Source of the DNA: Nocardioides immobilis
Lineage (GTDB): Bacteria; Actinomycetota; Actinomycetes; Propionibacteriales; Nocardioidaceae
Direction of reading: 5' to 3'
Length of the DNA stretch: 64,000 nt
Assembly: GCF_003515065.1 (NCBI RefSeq)
Contig: NZ_QXGH01000012.1
Location: 124,001-188,000, forward strand
Shown: one piece after another, positions 37,425 through 45,025 of the stretch
How positions within the stretch are numbered: the first letter of the stretch is position 1
Layout: each line of letters starts with the position of its first letter
The notes under the pieces: model-generated
Databases searched by the model: none
What the model saw: only the letters and a program-made list of their open reading frames with translations
What the model was told of the DNA's origin: nothing
Program-made: the position numbers and the translations under genes

Positions 37425-37531
37425 GCGACCTGGCTGCCGAGATCACCGCCTTCCTCGACGCCGGCGTGGACGCGCTGTTCAGCGACCACCCCGACCTCGC
37501 GGTGGCCACGCGCGACGCCTGGATCTCGTGA
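37424..37531 (+). pseudogene. Out-of-frame C-terminal remnant of the GDPD gene
   Basis: Starting from the G of the TAG stop codon, the shifted frame reads GDLAAEITAFLDAGVDALFSDHPDLAVATRDAW and ends at TGA 37529. This is the normal C-terminus of secreted GDPD enzymes (the F-(S/T)-D-x-P-D strand end and final helix). Restoring one base between AACGCGTA and GGCGAC would rejoin both parts into a 383-residue enzyme. Confidence 0.8.
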
Positions 37532-37566
37532 CGCTGCTGTCCTGACGTTCTTCTAGGGTGCGGCGC

Positions 37567-37983
37567 ATGGCCGGGTGTGTCTTCTGCGAGATCATCGCGG
37601 GCGACACCCCGGCCGATGTCGTGCTCGACGACCCGGACCTGATGGCGTTCCTCGACCGTCGCCCGGTGTTCAAGGGACATGTCCTGCTCGTGCCTCGGGC
37701 GCACGTCGTGACGCTTCCCGACCTGCCGTCGGACCTGCGGGACGGCTTCTTGGCGGCCGCTCAGCGGCTCGCGACCGCGATGGTCGACGGGCTGGGCGCG
37801 CAGGGCAGCTTCGTGGCGGTGAACAACGTGGTCAGCCAGTCGGTGCCGCACCTGCACTGCCACGTCGTGCCCCGCACCAAGGGCGACGGGCTGCGTGGCT
37901 TCTTCTGGCCGCGCACGAAGTACGCCGCCGGCGAAGCCGCGTCGTACGCCGACCGGCTGCGCCGGACCCTGGGATCCGGCTGA
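37567..37983 (+). CDS. HIT-family nucleotide hydrolase/transferase
   Basis: A 138-residue histidine-triad protein. CVFCEIIAGDTPADVV begins the domain, and SVPHLHCHVVPR (about 95) holds the HxHxH triad whose middle His takes the nucleotidyl group. Members hydrolyse AMP or sulfo/phosphoramidate adducts; the substrate is not predictable. ATG 37567 lies seven bases after TAGGGT, so the message is probably leaderless. The in-frame GTG 37558 falls inside this -10. Confidence 0.92.
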   Translation: MAGCVFCEIIAGDTPADVVLDDPDLMAFLDRRPVFKGHVLLVPRAHVVTLPDLPSDLRDGFLAAAQRLATAMVDGLGAQGSFVAVNNVVSQSVPHLHCHVVPRTKGDGLRGFFWPRTKYAAGEAASYADRLRRTLGSG

Positions 37984-38044
37984 GTCAGCCGGGTCGTAAG
38001 GTGTCGAGTCGCCAACGCGATAAGACGAACAGCGAGGAACAGCC

Positions 38045-38815
38045 ATGGGTCGTTTCGACGGGCGAGTCGCCGTCATCACCGGAGCAGCACGCGGGATCGG
38101 GTTCGGCACTGCCTCCCGGTTCGCCGAGGAGGGCGCGTCGGTCGCGATCGTCGACCTCGACGAGGCCGCAGCGAGCGAGGCGGCCGCCAAGCTGCCCGTC
38201 GCCGAGGGCGCGAAGGCGATCGGTGTCGGTGCCAACGTGTCCGACTCCGCATCGGTCGACGCCGCGATCGAGCGGGTCGTCGCCGATCTCGGCGGCATCC
38301 ACATCCTGGTCAACAACGCGGGCATCACCCGCGACAACCTGCTCTTCAAGATGAGCGAGGAGGACTGGGACCTGGTCATGGGCGTGCACCTCAAGGGCGC
38401 GTTCCTGATGACCAAGGCTGCTCAGAAGCACTTCGTCGAGCAGAAGTACGGCAAGATCGTGAACATCTCGAGCATCTCCGCGCTCGGCAACCGCGGCCAG
38501 GCCAACTACTCGGCAGCCAAGATGGGCGTCCAGGGCCTCACCCGGACCCTCGGCATCGAGCTCGGCCCGTTCGGCATCAACACCAACGCGGTCGCGCCGG
38601 GCTTCATCGCCACGGAGATGACCGACGCCACCGCCGCGCGGCTCAAGCTGGACGTCGACGAGTTCCGCCGGCTCAACGCCGAGGCCAACCCGGTCCGCCG
38701 CGTCGGCTTCCCGGAGGACATCGCGGCAGCCGTGTGCTTCCTGGCGAGCGACGAGGCGTCGTACATCACAGGTCAGACGCTGTACGTCGACGGCGGAATC
38801 AGCCTCGGCACCTGA
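38045..38815 (+). CDS. FabG-like 3-oxoacyl-ACP reductase / SDR
   Basis: A 256-residue classical SDR. VAVITGAARGIGFGTA (cofactor loop, about 9-24), VNNAGITRDNLLFKM (about 90), NISSISALGNRGQANYSAAKMGVQGL (Ser, Tyr, Lys; about 142-168) and the C-terminal TGQTLYVDGGISL are complete. NNAGITRDNLL is the form seen in FabG-like reductases of 3-oxoacyl chains. It stands alone between HIT and lipoprotein genes, so a house-keeping or a degradative role are both possible. Confidence 0.9.
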   Translation: MGRFDGRVAVITGAARGIGFGTASRFAEEGASVAIVDLDEAAASEAAAKLPVAEGAKAIGVGANVSDSASVDAAIERVVADLGGIHILVNNAGITRDNLLFKMSEEDWDLVMGVHLKGAFLMTKAAQKHFVEQKYGKIVNISSISALGNRGQANYSAAKMGVQGLTRTLGIELGPFGINTNAVAPGFIATEMTDATAARLKLDVDEFRRLNAEANPVRRVGFPEDIAAAVCFLASDEASYITGQTLYVDGGISLGT

Positions 38816-38864
38816 TCCAATAGCTTCGAAGACGACCACCCGCAACCGACGAACGGAGTCCGTC

Positions 38865-39890
38865 GTGCGCGACGCGCGCCAGCTCATCCGCATCACCGCC
38901 ACCCTGACCGCTCTCAGCCTCGGGCTCGCCGCCTGCGGGGGCGAGGACAAGAAGGACGAGGACGCCTCCGACGACCCGAAGTCGATCGCCAGCAGCGAGG
39001 GCGACCCGGCGACGTGGCCGCTCACCGGCCTCCCGGTGGAGGGCGGCGACTCGGCCGAGCAGGACCACCCGGTGCTGGTCCTCAAGCTGGACAACACCGA
39101 GGCGAGCTCGCCGCAGCAGGGGCTGTCGCACGCCGATCTGGTCGTCGAGGAGCTGGTCGAGGGTGGCATCACCCGGCTCGCGGCCTTCTACTACTCCGAC
39201 ATCCCCGGCGACGTCGGTCCGGTGCGGTCGATGCGCTCCAGCGACATCGGCATCGTCTCGCCGGTCGACGGCGCGATGGTCACCAGCGGCGGTGCCGCCC
39301 AGACCGTCGAGCGGGTCGTGGACGCGGGCATCAAGATCTACAACGAAGGCAGCCCGGGCTTCTACCGCGAGAGCAGCCGGAGTGCGCCGTACAACCTCTT
39401 CACCGACATGAAGAAGGTCGCCAACGCTTCCGAGGACGACGAGACCGCCCGGCCGGTCGACTACCTGCCGTGGGGCGCCGAGGGCGACCTGCCGGACGGC
39501 AAGGCGGCCAACACGCTGACGGCGGACTTCGGCTCGCACGCCACGAACTGGACCTTCCAGAACGGCTCCTACGTCAACCAGAACAGCCACGCCGCTGATG
39601 GCGACGAGTTCCCGGCCGACAGCGTGCTGGTGCTGCGGGTCGACGTCGGCGACGCCGGCTACACCGACCCGGCCGGCAACCCGGTCCCGGAGACGATCTT
39701 CGAGGGCGACGGCAAGGCCCTGCTCTTCCACGGCGGCAAGGTCGTCGAGGGAACGTGGAGCAAGGACGAGCTCGGCTCGGCCGTGGAGCTGAAGACCAAG
39801 GACGGTGAGCTCACCGTGCCCGCCGGGCGGGTCTGGATCGAGCTGGTCCCGATCGACGACAAGGGTGGCTCGGTCACCTTCGGGAAGTAG
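38865..39890 (+). CDS. DUF3048 lipoprotein (YerB-like)
   Basis: A 341-residue exported lipoprotein (SLGLAACGG, Cys about 25). The DUF3048 domain follows: PLTGLPVEG, VLVLKLDNTEASSPQQGLSHADLVVEELVEGGITRLAAFYYSD, GPVRSMRSSDI and the C-terminal LTVPAGRVWIELVP. The family is widespread in Gram-positive cell envelopes (YerB in Bacillus), but its function is not established. A strong hairpin follows the stop codon. Confidence 0.88.
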   Translation: MRDARQLIRITATLTALSLGLAACGGEDKKDEDASDDPKSIASSEGDPATWPLTGLPVEGGDSAEQDHPVLVLKLDNTEASSPQQGLSHADLVVEELVEGGITRLAAFYYSDIPGDVGPVRSMRSSDIGIVSPVDGAMVTSGGAAQTVERVVDAGIKIYNEGSPGFYRESSRSAPYNLFTDMKKVANASEDDETARPVDYLPWGAEGDLPDGKAANTLTADFGSHATNWTFQNGSYVNQNSHAADGDEFPADSVLVLRVDVGDAGYTDPAGNPVPETIFEGDGKALLFHGGKVVEGTWSKDELGSAVELKTKDGELTVPAGRVWIELVPIDDKGGSVTFGK

Positions 39891-39902
39891 GACGGCTCAC
39901 CA

Positions 39903-39929
39903 GGACGGTGCCCGAGGCGGGCACCGTCC
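39903..39929 (+). terminator. Perfect hairpin terminator after the DUF3048 gene
   Basis: GGACGGTGCCCG and CGGGCACCGTCC pair over 12 bp with an AGG loop, 12 bases after the stop codon. There is no T-run. Confidence 0.75.
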
Positions 39930-39947
39930 GGTGGCACGATTCGATGC

Positions 39948-40499
39948 GTGCCTGGCGCCCCCTTGCCGTACCCGTCGACGCCCTTGAGCGACGGACGGTT
40001 CGGGGTGCGGCCGTGGGCCGAGGCCGATCTGGACTGCGTCCGGCAGGCCAGCGAGGATCCTGAGATCCCACGGGGAACGACCGTGCCCGCGACCTTCACG
40101 CCGGAGGAGGGCATCGCCTTCCTCCATCGCCAGATGGGTCGCGCCACCGACGGCGTCGGGGTGTCCCAGGCGATCGTCGACCTGTCCGATGACCGCGCCG
40201 TCGGCCTCGTCGTCGTCAGCCTGAGACCGCAGCCCCGCGTCGGAGGGCTGGGCTACTGGGTCGTCCCGGCGGCTCGCGGACGCGGCGCGGCGACAGTGGG
40301 GGGCCGCCTGATCATGCCGTGGTCGTTCGAAGCTCTCGGGCTCCAGCGTCTGGAGGCCTGGGTCGAACCGACCAATCTCGCGTCACAGCGCGTGCTCCTG
40401 CGTGCTGGATTCCAGCACGAGGGGCGTCTTCGGAACTTCTTCACCACCGCGGACGGGCAACCGTCCGATGCGCTCGTCTTCGCCGCCGTGCCCAGATAG
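39948..40499 (+). CDS. GNAT-family N-acetyltransferase
   Basis: A 183-residue acetyltransferase of the RimJ/RimL-like branch. FGVRPWAEADLDCVRQASEDPEI opens the fold. GLGYWVVPAARGRGAATVGGRLIMPWSFEALGLQRLEAWVEPTNLASQRVLLRAGFQHEGRLRNF (about 96-160) holds the acetyl-CoA pyrophosphate loop R-G-R-G-A-A and the usual NLASQRVLLRAGF helix. The acceptor is unknown (protein N-terminus, antibiotic or small amine). Start GTG 39948. Confidence 0.88.
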   Translation: MPGAPLPYPSTPLSDGRFGVRPWAEADLDCVRQASEDPEIPRGTTVPATFTPEEGIAFLHRQMGRATDGVGVSQAIVDLSDDRAVGLVVVSLRPQPRVGGLGYWVVPAARGRGAATVGGRLIMPWSFEALGLQRLEAWVEPTNLASQRVLLRAGFQHEGRLRNFFTTADGQPSDALVFAAVPR

Positions 40500-40522
40500 G
40501 TACGGCGACGGCATCCGCCGGC

Positions 40523-42016
40523 TCAGGCGACGAGGGGTGGTGGTCGGGTTGGTGGGTGGTAGGTGAAGCGGTCGCGGTCGTCGACGGGTGGTGGGCGGAT
40601 CCACACGGGTCGGTGGGTGTTGGGGTCGAGGTGGACCTGCCAGGGGGTTTGGTGGGTGAGGGTGTGGTGTTTGCGGCAGAGCAGGACCAGGTTGTGCAGG
40701 CTGGTGGGTCCGCCGTCGGCCCAGTGGATGATGTGGTGGGCGTCGCAGGCGATGGGCAGGCGGGTGCAGCCGGGGAAGGCGCAGTGCTGGTCGCGCAGGA
40801 TGAGGGCGAGCCAGAGGGCGGTGGTGACCAGGCGGGTGGCGCGGCCGAGGTCGAGGATCTGGCCCTCGGCGCCGAGGACGCCGGGGATGATCTCCGCGTC
40901 GCACGCGAGCCGGCGGACCGCGGTCGCGGACAGGGTGTCCCCCGACGGGAGTAGCCCGGTGCCCGTGCTCCTGCGTTCGGGCTGCGGCTGGTCGGGCTGG
41001 TCGGGCTCGTCGGCCTGGTCTGCCTGGTCGTCTGCCTGGTCGTCGGCCTGGTCGTCGGCCTGGTCGTCGAGGCGTTGGCGGAGGTCGTCGTAGGTGGTGG
41101 TGACGGTGATCCGGGCGGTGGTGCCGTGGGCGTGCGGCAGGGAGTCGGTGGCTTGGAGGCGGGTGCAGGCCTCGATCAGGGCGTCCCACATCCGCACCCC
41201 GTGGTCGCGGGGGTCCTTGCCGTCGTGGGCACAGACCGGGTCGGGGCAGCCGTGCCCGACCCGACGCCCGGTCTCGTCGCGGCTGGACGGGTGGGCCGGG
41301 TCGCCGCCGCAGGCACCGGGAACGGTGGTCACCGGTGCGGCCAGCGGCATCAGGACGGTCTTGATCAGCTCGGCCTCCTCCACGGTGCCGTAGCCCTTGA
41401 TCCGCACCCCGCCCAGGGTGTCGGTGGTGAAGGACAGGTGCCGGGCGCCGTGGGCGCCGCGTTCGGTCTTCTCCTTGTCCCCCTCGGCGCCCAACAGCGA
41501 CCCGTCGGGGTCCAGGTTACGGACCACGGCGGGGAAGGACCGGTCCAGGTCGGTGGCGTCATAGCCGTGCTCGGCCACCAGGCCGAGCAGCTTGTCGGCG
41601 GCCTGGGTGCGCAGCTCGGGGTCCCGGGGCAGGGTGGTGACCCGGCCGGTGATCACCCCGGCCTGCGCCAACGAGATCTCCCCCGCCGCCAACGCGGCCC
41701 GGACCGCGGGCAGGTCGGTGGTCCGCTCAGCGACCCGGACGAACCCAGCCCCGGCACCCTTGCGACCACCCAGCACATGGGTCAGCAGGTCCTTGGTCGA
41801 GGCCCACCCCGCCGCGTCCGCGGCACCGGTCTCCTCCAGCCGCTCGGCGACCGCGACCAGGGCGCCGTCCACGACCGCCTTCAACCGGCCCAGCTCAACG
41901 ACGGTCGCCAACGCGTCCGGACCATCCAGGCCATCCCAGTCCACGTCGGCGAGCGCCGCGGCAGCCTGGACGGCGGTGGCCGCCGTCAGCGGCTGGGGTG
42001 GATTGCATGCGCTCAT
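40523..42016 (-). CDS. DUF222 / HNH endonuclease (13E12-like repeat family)
   Basis: A 497-residue protein. An N-terminal DUF222 domain (about 10-330; PQPLTAATAVQAAAALADVDW, GGRKGAGAGFVRVAERTTDLPAVRAALAAGEISLAQAGVI) is followed by an acidic/Gln linker of DDQA and DQPDQP units, and then a C-terminal HNH nuclease: CAFPGCTRLPIACDAHHIIHWADGGPTSLHNLVLLCRKHH (about 418-457), with both Cys pairs and the His-Asn-His residues. Many actinobacteria carry many copies; in mycobacteria these are the 13E12 repeat genes. ATG 42016 (MSACNPPQP) is chosen because it lies directly behind the SOS box, although the frame stays open further upstream. Target and role are unproven. Confidence 0.9.
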   Translation of the reverse strand: MSACNPPQPLTAATAVQAAAALADVDWDGLDGPDALATVVELGRLKAVVDGALVAVAERLEETGAADAAGWASTKDLLTHVLGGRKGAGAGFVRVAERTTDLPAVRAALAAGEISLAQAGVITGRVTTLPRDPELRTQAADKLLGLVAEHGYDATDLDRSFPAVVRNLDPDGSLLGAEGDKEKTERGAHGARHLSFTTDTLGGVRIKGYGTVEEAELIKTVLMPLAAPVTTVPGACGGDPAHPSSRDETGRRVGHGCPDPVCAHDGKDPRDHGVRMWDALIEACTRLQATDSLPHAHGTTARITVTTTYDDLRQRLDDQADDQADDQADDQADQADEPDQPDQPQPERRSTGTGLLPSGDTLSATAVRRLACDAEIIPGVLGAEGQILDLGRATRLVTTALWLALILRDQHCAFPGCTRLPIACDAHHIIHWADGGPTSLHNLVLLCRKHHTLTHQTPWQVHLDPNTHRPVWIRPPPVDDRDRFTYHPPTRPPPLVA

Positions 42017-42020
42017 CCTA

Positions 42021-42036
42021 TCGAACATCTGTTCGA
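42021..42036. promoter_or_regulatory. LexA SOS box upstream of the DUF222-HNH gene
   Basis: TCGAACATCTGTTCGA is a perfect match to TCGAAC-N4-GTTCGA, the LexA site of mycobacteria and other high-GC Gram-positives, and is palindromic over 14 of 16 bases. It sits four bases before the DUF222-HNH start codon, where bound LexA would block the promoter. The divergent histidine phosphatase gene starts 79 bases away on the other side. Confidence 0.85.
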
Positions 42037-42114
42037 ATAACAACCTCCGGAAGAGATCTTCCTTGGCTTCGAGCCTCCTGTCGGCCGTCAATGGCTCGTG
42101 GTGGAATGCCGGGC

Positions 42115-42729
42115 ATGTCAGTGCGACACCTCTATCTCACGCGCCACGCTGAGCCGGACGACGACGGCAGGCTGACCGAGCGAGGTGTTCAGCAGGCCGT
42201 GCTGCTTGGGCGACGCCTGTCGAGTGTGCCCTTCGCATCGGTTCAGCACGGCCCGTCGACGAGGGCGACGGAAACCGCACGACTCATCTCACGGCAACTC
42301 GGCAGTCAGGTGCCGGTTACCGAGCTCGAGGCTGCCGGGGACTACGTCCCGCACGTGCCATCTCCGGGCGAGGTCGACCCAGAGCACCGCGCCGGTGTGA
42401 TGGCATTCCTGGCTGGCGTTTCGTCGGAGGAGGCGGCACGGGGAGCGGAGTTCGCGGCCGAAGCCATCCGGCTGCTGACTGCGACGGGGCAGGTCGATAA
42501 CGACAGCCACCATCTCGTCGTGACTCACGCTTTCACCATCGGGTGGCTGGTTCGCCATGCGTGCGCTGCTCCGCCGTGGCGTTGGCTGGGGCTCGACAAC
42601 GGCCACGCCGCTCTGACGGTGCTTCGGTATTTCACGGACCGGCCTCCGACCGTAGTGGTGTTCAACGACATGTCGCACCTGCCCGCCGAGCTCCGGTGGA
42701 CGGGCTTTCCAGCCCACATGAGGCTCTGA
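42115..42729 (+). CDS. Histidine phosphatase family protein
   Basis: A 204-residue phosphoglycerate-mutase-like phosphatase. HLYLTRHAEPDDDGRLTERGVQQAVLLGRRL (about 4-34) has the RHA form of the phospho-His motif. GPSTRATETARLI gives the second Arg, VTELEAAGDYVP the acid region, and HLVVTHAFTIGWLVRHA the second His. ATG 42115 is used; an in-frame ATG lies nine bases earlier. It is divergent from the DUF222-HNH gene, so the SOS box could touch its promoter too. Substrate unknown. Confidence 0.85.
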   Translation: MSVRHLYLTRHAEPDDDGRLTERGVQQAVLLGRRLSSVPFASVQHGPSTRATETARLISRQLGSQVPVTELEAAGDYVPHVPSPGEVDPEHRAGVMAFLAGVSSEEAARGAEFAAEAIRLLTATGQVDNDSHHLVVTHAFTIGWLVRHACAAPPWRWLGLDNGHAALTVLRYFTDRPPTVVVFNDMSHLPAELRWTGFPAHMRL

Positions 42730-42754
42730 CTCGCGCCAGCAGCTTGGAGACTCC

Positions 42755-43498
42755 TCAGTCGTCGCTGGTCCTGCTGCCACCTGACGTGGGTACGGCGGCA
42801 AGTGCGGTCGGCATCTCGACCCCGGACTCGACCATCAGCTGCACGCCGGAGAGCAGGAAGGCGATCGCGCCCTCCACCCGTTCCGCGGCCTGCTCGGTGT
42901 CCTCGGCGGTCGCGACGGACTCGCCGGCCGACGACATGGCGCCGAAGAAGATCCGGGCATAGGTCTGCAGCATCGGCTCGTCGAGCTCCCAGTCGCCGGC
43001 CTCGAGCACCGAACGCACGATGTCGAGCACGTTGGCGAAGGTCGAGCGCTCCTCCTGCTCGCGGTAGCGCTCGTAGCCGAGCACGGCCGGGCCCTCCTGG
43101 ATCACGATCCGGCGGTAGCCGGGCTCCTGCACGACTGCGAGGAACGCCCGCAGGCCGGCCAGCGCCTTCACCCAGGGGTCCTTCTGCCCCTTGAGCGCCT
43201 TCTGGATCCGCTTCGAAGCATCGTCCTCGACGCGCTCGAAGACCGCCTCGAAGAGCGCCTGCTTGCCGGAGAAGTGGTGGTACAGCGCCCCCTTCGTCAC
43301 CCGCGCGCCGGCGACGATCGCATCGAGCGACGCCGCGGCGTAGCCGGCGGCGGTGAAGCGCTCCTCGGCGACGTCGATCAGCGCGCGCTTCGTCGAGGCG
43401 GAGTACGCCGCCCTGCGCGTCGCCCCCGGGACATTGGGCACCTTCGGCACCTTGGGGACCAGTTTCGACACTGAAGCCTTGGCCACGGGGGCCAGCAT
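42755..43498 (-). CDS. TetR-family regulator
   Basis: A 247-residue TetR regulator. After a basic tail containing a short Val-Pro repeat (KLVPKVPKVPNVPG), the DNA-binding domain reads ALIDVAEERFTAAGYAAASLDAIVAGARVTKGALYHHFSGKQALFEAVF (about 43-92). The ligand domain follows, with YRRIVIQEGPAVLGYERYREQEE, a stretch common in AcrR-like members. ATG 43498 is the first start; GTG 43486 is possible. It is divergent, across 279 palindrome-rich bases, from a gene of unknown function that may be its target. Confidence 0.88.
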   Translation of the reverse strand: MLAPVAKASVSKLVPKVPKVPNVPGATRRAAYSASTKRALIDVAEERFTAAGYAAASLDAIVAGARVTKGALYHHFSGKQALFEAVFERVEDDASKRIQKALKGQKDPWVKALAGLRAFLAVVQEPGYRRIVIQEGPAVLGYERYREQEERSTFANVLDIVRSVLEAGDWELDEPMLQTYARIFFGAMSSAGESVATAEDTEQAAERVEGAIAFLLSGVQLMVESGVEMPTALAAVPTSGGSRTSDD

Positions 43499-43557
43499 AT
43501 GTCGTGCGTCACTCCGAATCCTCAGGGCTGTGACGGGCATCAGTGGCGCGCGCCACA

Positions 43558-43592
43558 CGAATTGCGGGAACCCCGCACCTACGGGCAATTCG
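43558..43592. repeat. Inverted repeat CGAATTGC...GCAATTCG
   Basis: Perfect 8-bp arms at 43558-43565 and 43585-43592 flank 19 bases that contain a second small palindrome (GCGGG-AACC-CCGC). It lies in the unusually A/T-rich intergenic stretch between the TetR gene and the downstream protein of unknown function. Confidence 0.5.
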
Positions 43593-43651
43593 CCGAATTT
43601 CAGGTGTTGGGGATCACGCGTGTGGGTGTTTGGCGTACTCGAATTCGGACG

Positions 43652-43679
43652 CATACTGTCAGTACGTACCAACGGTATG
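43652..43679. promoter_or_regulatory. Likely TetR operators in the 43.6 kb intergenic region
   Basis: CATAC (43652-43656) and GTATG (43675-43679) enclose the perfect palindrome TACTG-T-CAGTA (43654-43664) and the half-site pair GTACGTAC. The block lies about 100 bases before the gene at 43778 and 150 from the TetR start. The rest of this 279-base gap shows no gene. Confidence 0.5.
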
Positions 43680-43777
43680 TCGGTGGTCCGGAACCGATTC
43701 CGAACGCGCACCACGCCGACGCAGGTCTGTTCCATCGGGGGGACTGGCTGCCGTTCACACCAGTTAAGGAGCTGACC

Positions 43778-44314
43778 ATGACCTGGACGGCCTTTCACAA
43801 CCGGGGCGAGACCCTTCGCTCCGTGATCGCCACCGCGGCGGTCCGTCGGGACGGAATCCTCCCGATGGACGTTCCCGGTGTTGCCGAGCGGTTCCACGAC
43901 GAACTGGACCTCCTCGGTGCCCTGCAGCTGAAGTGGCGCACGCGCCTCGCGGGCCACATCGAGAGCGAGCTCTCCGTGCAGCCGATGGACCTCGAGTCCG
44001 CGGTCACCGCCGGTTGGGCCCGCACCGCCGAGCAGCTTCCCGGCGTGCGCATGATTCTCGACCACTACCGCGCTCACCCGACCGACGACGCCATGGCCCA
44101 GGCCGTGGTGCGGTCCACGTCGAAGGAGCACCACTACCTCGCAGCGATGGCCGGGCTTGCCGGTGTCGGGAAGGAGGAGGGCCAGCAGGTCGGCGCCGCC
44201 ATCGAGGAGCGCGCCCGGACCACCGTGCCCGGAATCCCCGCGATCGACCGCGTCGAGGACGACGCGCCGCGGCTCCCTTTCATGGAGCGCCTGCGCGCGA
44301 TCGTCGCCGCCTGA
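43778..44314 (+). CDS. Conserved cytoplasmic protein of unknown function
   Basis: A 178-residue, mostly helical protein. ATG 43778 is chosen because AAGGAG ends six bases upstream. Segments such as ETLRSVIATAAVRRDGILPMDVPGVAERFHDELDLLGALQLKWRTRLAGHIE and KEHHYLAAMAGLAGVGKEEGQQVGAAIEERAR look like long helices of a four-helix-type fold. No catalytic motif or membrane segment is seen and no family was recognised. Its control region suggests tight regulation by the neighbouring TetR protein. Confidence 0.65.
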   Translation: MTWTAFHNRGETLRSVIATAAVRRDGILPMDVPGVAERFHDELDLLGALQLKWRTRLAGHIESELSVQPMDLESAVTAGWARTAEQLPGVRMILDHYRAHPTDDAMAQAVVRSTSKEHHYLAAMAGLAGVGKEEGQQVGAAIEERARTTVPGIPAIDRVEDDAPRLPFMERLRAIVAA

Positions 44315-44318
44315 CACA

Positions 44319-44342
44319 CCCGGCGCTCCTCCCAGCGCCGGG
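44319..44342 (+). terminator. Hairpin terminator after the 43.8 kb gene
   Basis: CCCGGCGCT and AGCGCCGGG pair over 9 bp with a CCTCCC loop, followed by TCTTCC, within five bases of the stop codon. Confidence 0.65.
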
Positions 44343-44356
44343 TCTTCCCAGCAACG

Positions 44357-44400
44357 GCCCCGGGAACGACACCTCCCTCCCTCCCGTGTCGTCCCGGGGC
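44357..44400 (+). terminator. Second hairpin before the AlgH gene
   Basis: GCCCCGGGAACGACAC pairs with GTGTCGTCCCGGGGC (15 bp with one bulged A) around a 13-base pyrimidine loop (CTCCCTCCCTCCC). It could back up the terminator just upstream. Confidence 0.5.
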
Positions 44401-44433
44401 TGTTGCCTGTTCCGGATCGGGGATGATGGGTCC

Positions 44434-45003
44434 GTGAACAACGTGGTCGGCGATCTCGAGGCAGGGATGCTCCTGCTGGCCAGCCCCGACCTGCTCGACC
44501 CGAACTTCGTCGACTCGGTCGTCCTCCTGCTCGACGTCAACGCCGAGGGCGCGCTCGGCGTGGTCCTGAACCGGCCCAGCGCCCTGCCCGTCTCCGAGGT
44601 GCTGGGGGAGTGGGGCGACGTCGTCGACGAGCCGGAGGTGCTGTTCCAGGGTGGCCCGGTGTCGACCGACGGAGCCCTGGCAGTCGCGCTGGCCGCCCCG
44701 GGCGGTGAGGACGCCGTCGGGTTCCGGTCGGTCACGGACCGGCTGGGGCTGCTCGACCTCGACACGCCGACGGAGCTGGTCGTCGGCACCGTGGAGAGGC
44801 TGCGGATCTTCGCCGGCTACGCCGGCTGGGGCGCCGGACAGCTCCAGGGGGAGATCGAGGAGGGCAGCTGGTACGCCGTACCCGGCCGCGCCGACGACGT
44901 CTTCCGGCTCGACACCCGCGACCTCTGGCGCGACGTGATGCGTCGTCAGCCGGGAGATCTCGCACTGCACGCCACCCGGCCTGCCGACCCCGAGCTCAAC
45001 TGA
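44434..45003 (+). CDS. YqgE/AlgH family protein
   Basis: A 189-residue protein of the DUF179 family. GMLLLASPDLLDPNFVDSVVLLLDVNAEGALGVVLNRPS (about 11-50), VLFQGGPVSTDG (about 68) and LRIFAGYAGWGAGQLQGEIEEGSWYA (about 127-152) are the three conserved blocks. AlgH was first tied to alginate control in Pseudomonas; its biochemical role is unknown. Start GTG 44434. DUF3039 and helicase genes follow on the same strand. Confidence 0.93.
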   Translation: MNNVVGDLEAGMLLLASPDLLDPNFVDSVVLLLDVNAEGALGVVLNRPSALPVSEVLGEWGDVVDEPEVLFQGGPVSTDGALAVALAAPGGEDAVGFRSVTDRLGLLDLDTPTELVVGTVERLRIFAGYAGWGAGQLQGEIEEGSWYAVPGRADDVFRLDTRDLWRDVMRRQPGDLALHATRPADPELN

Positions 45004-45025
45004 TCTCTGAACTAGAGTGGGACTC

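Noticed and set aside
40980..41080. Tandem 12-base repeats suggesting a minisatellite
   Set aside because: They encode the DDQA and DQPDQP linker between the DUF222 and HNH domains and stay in frame; only a variable linker is supported.
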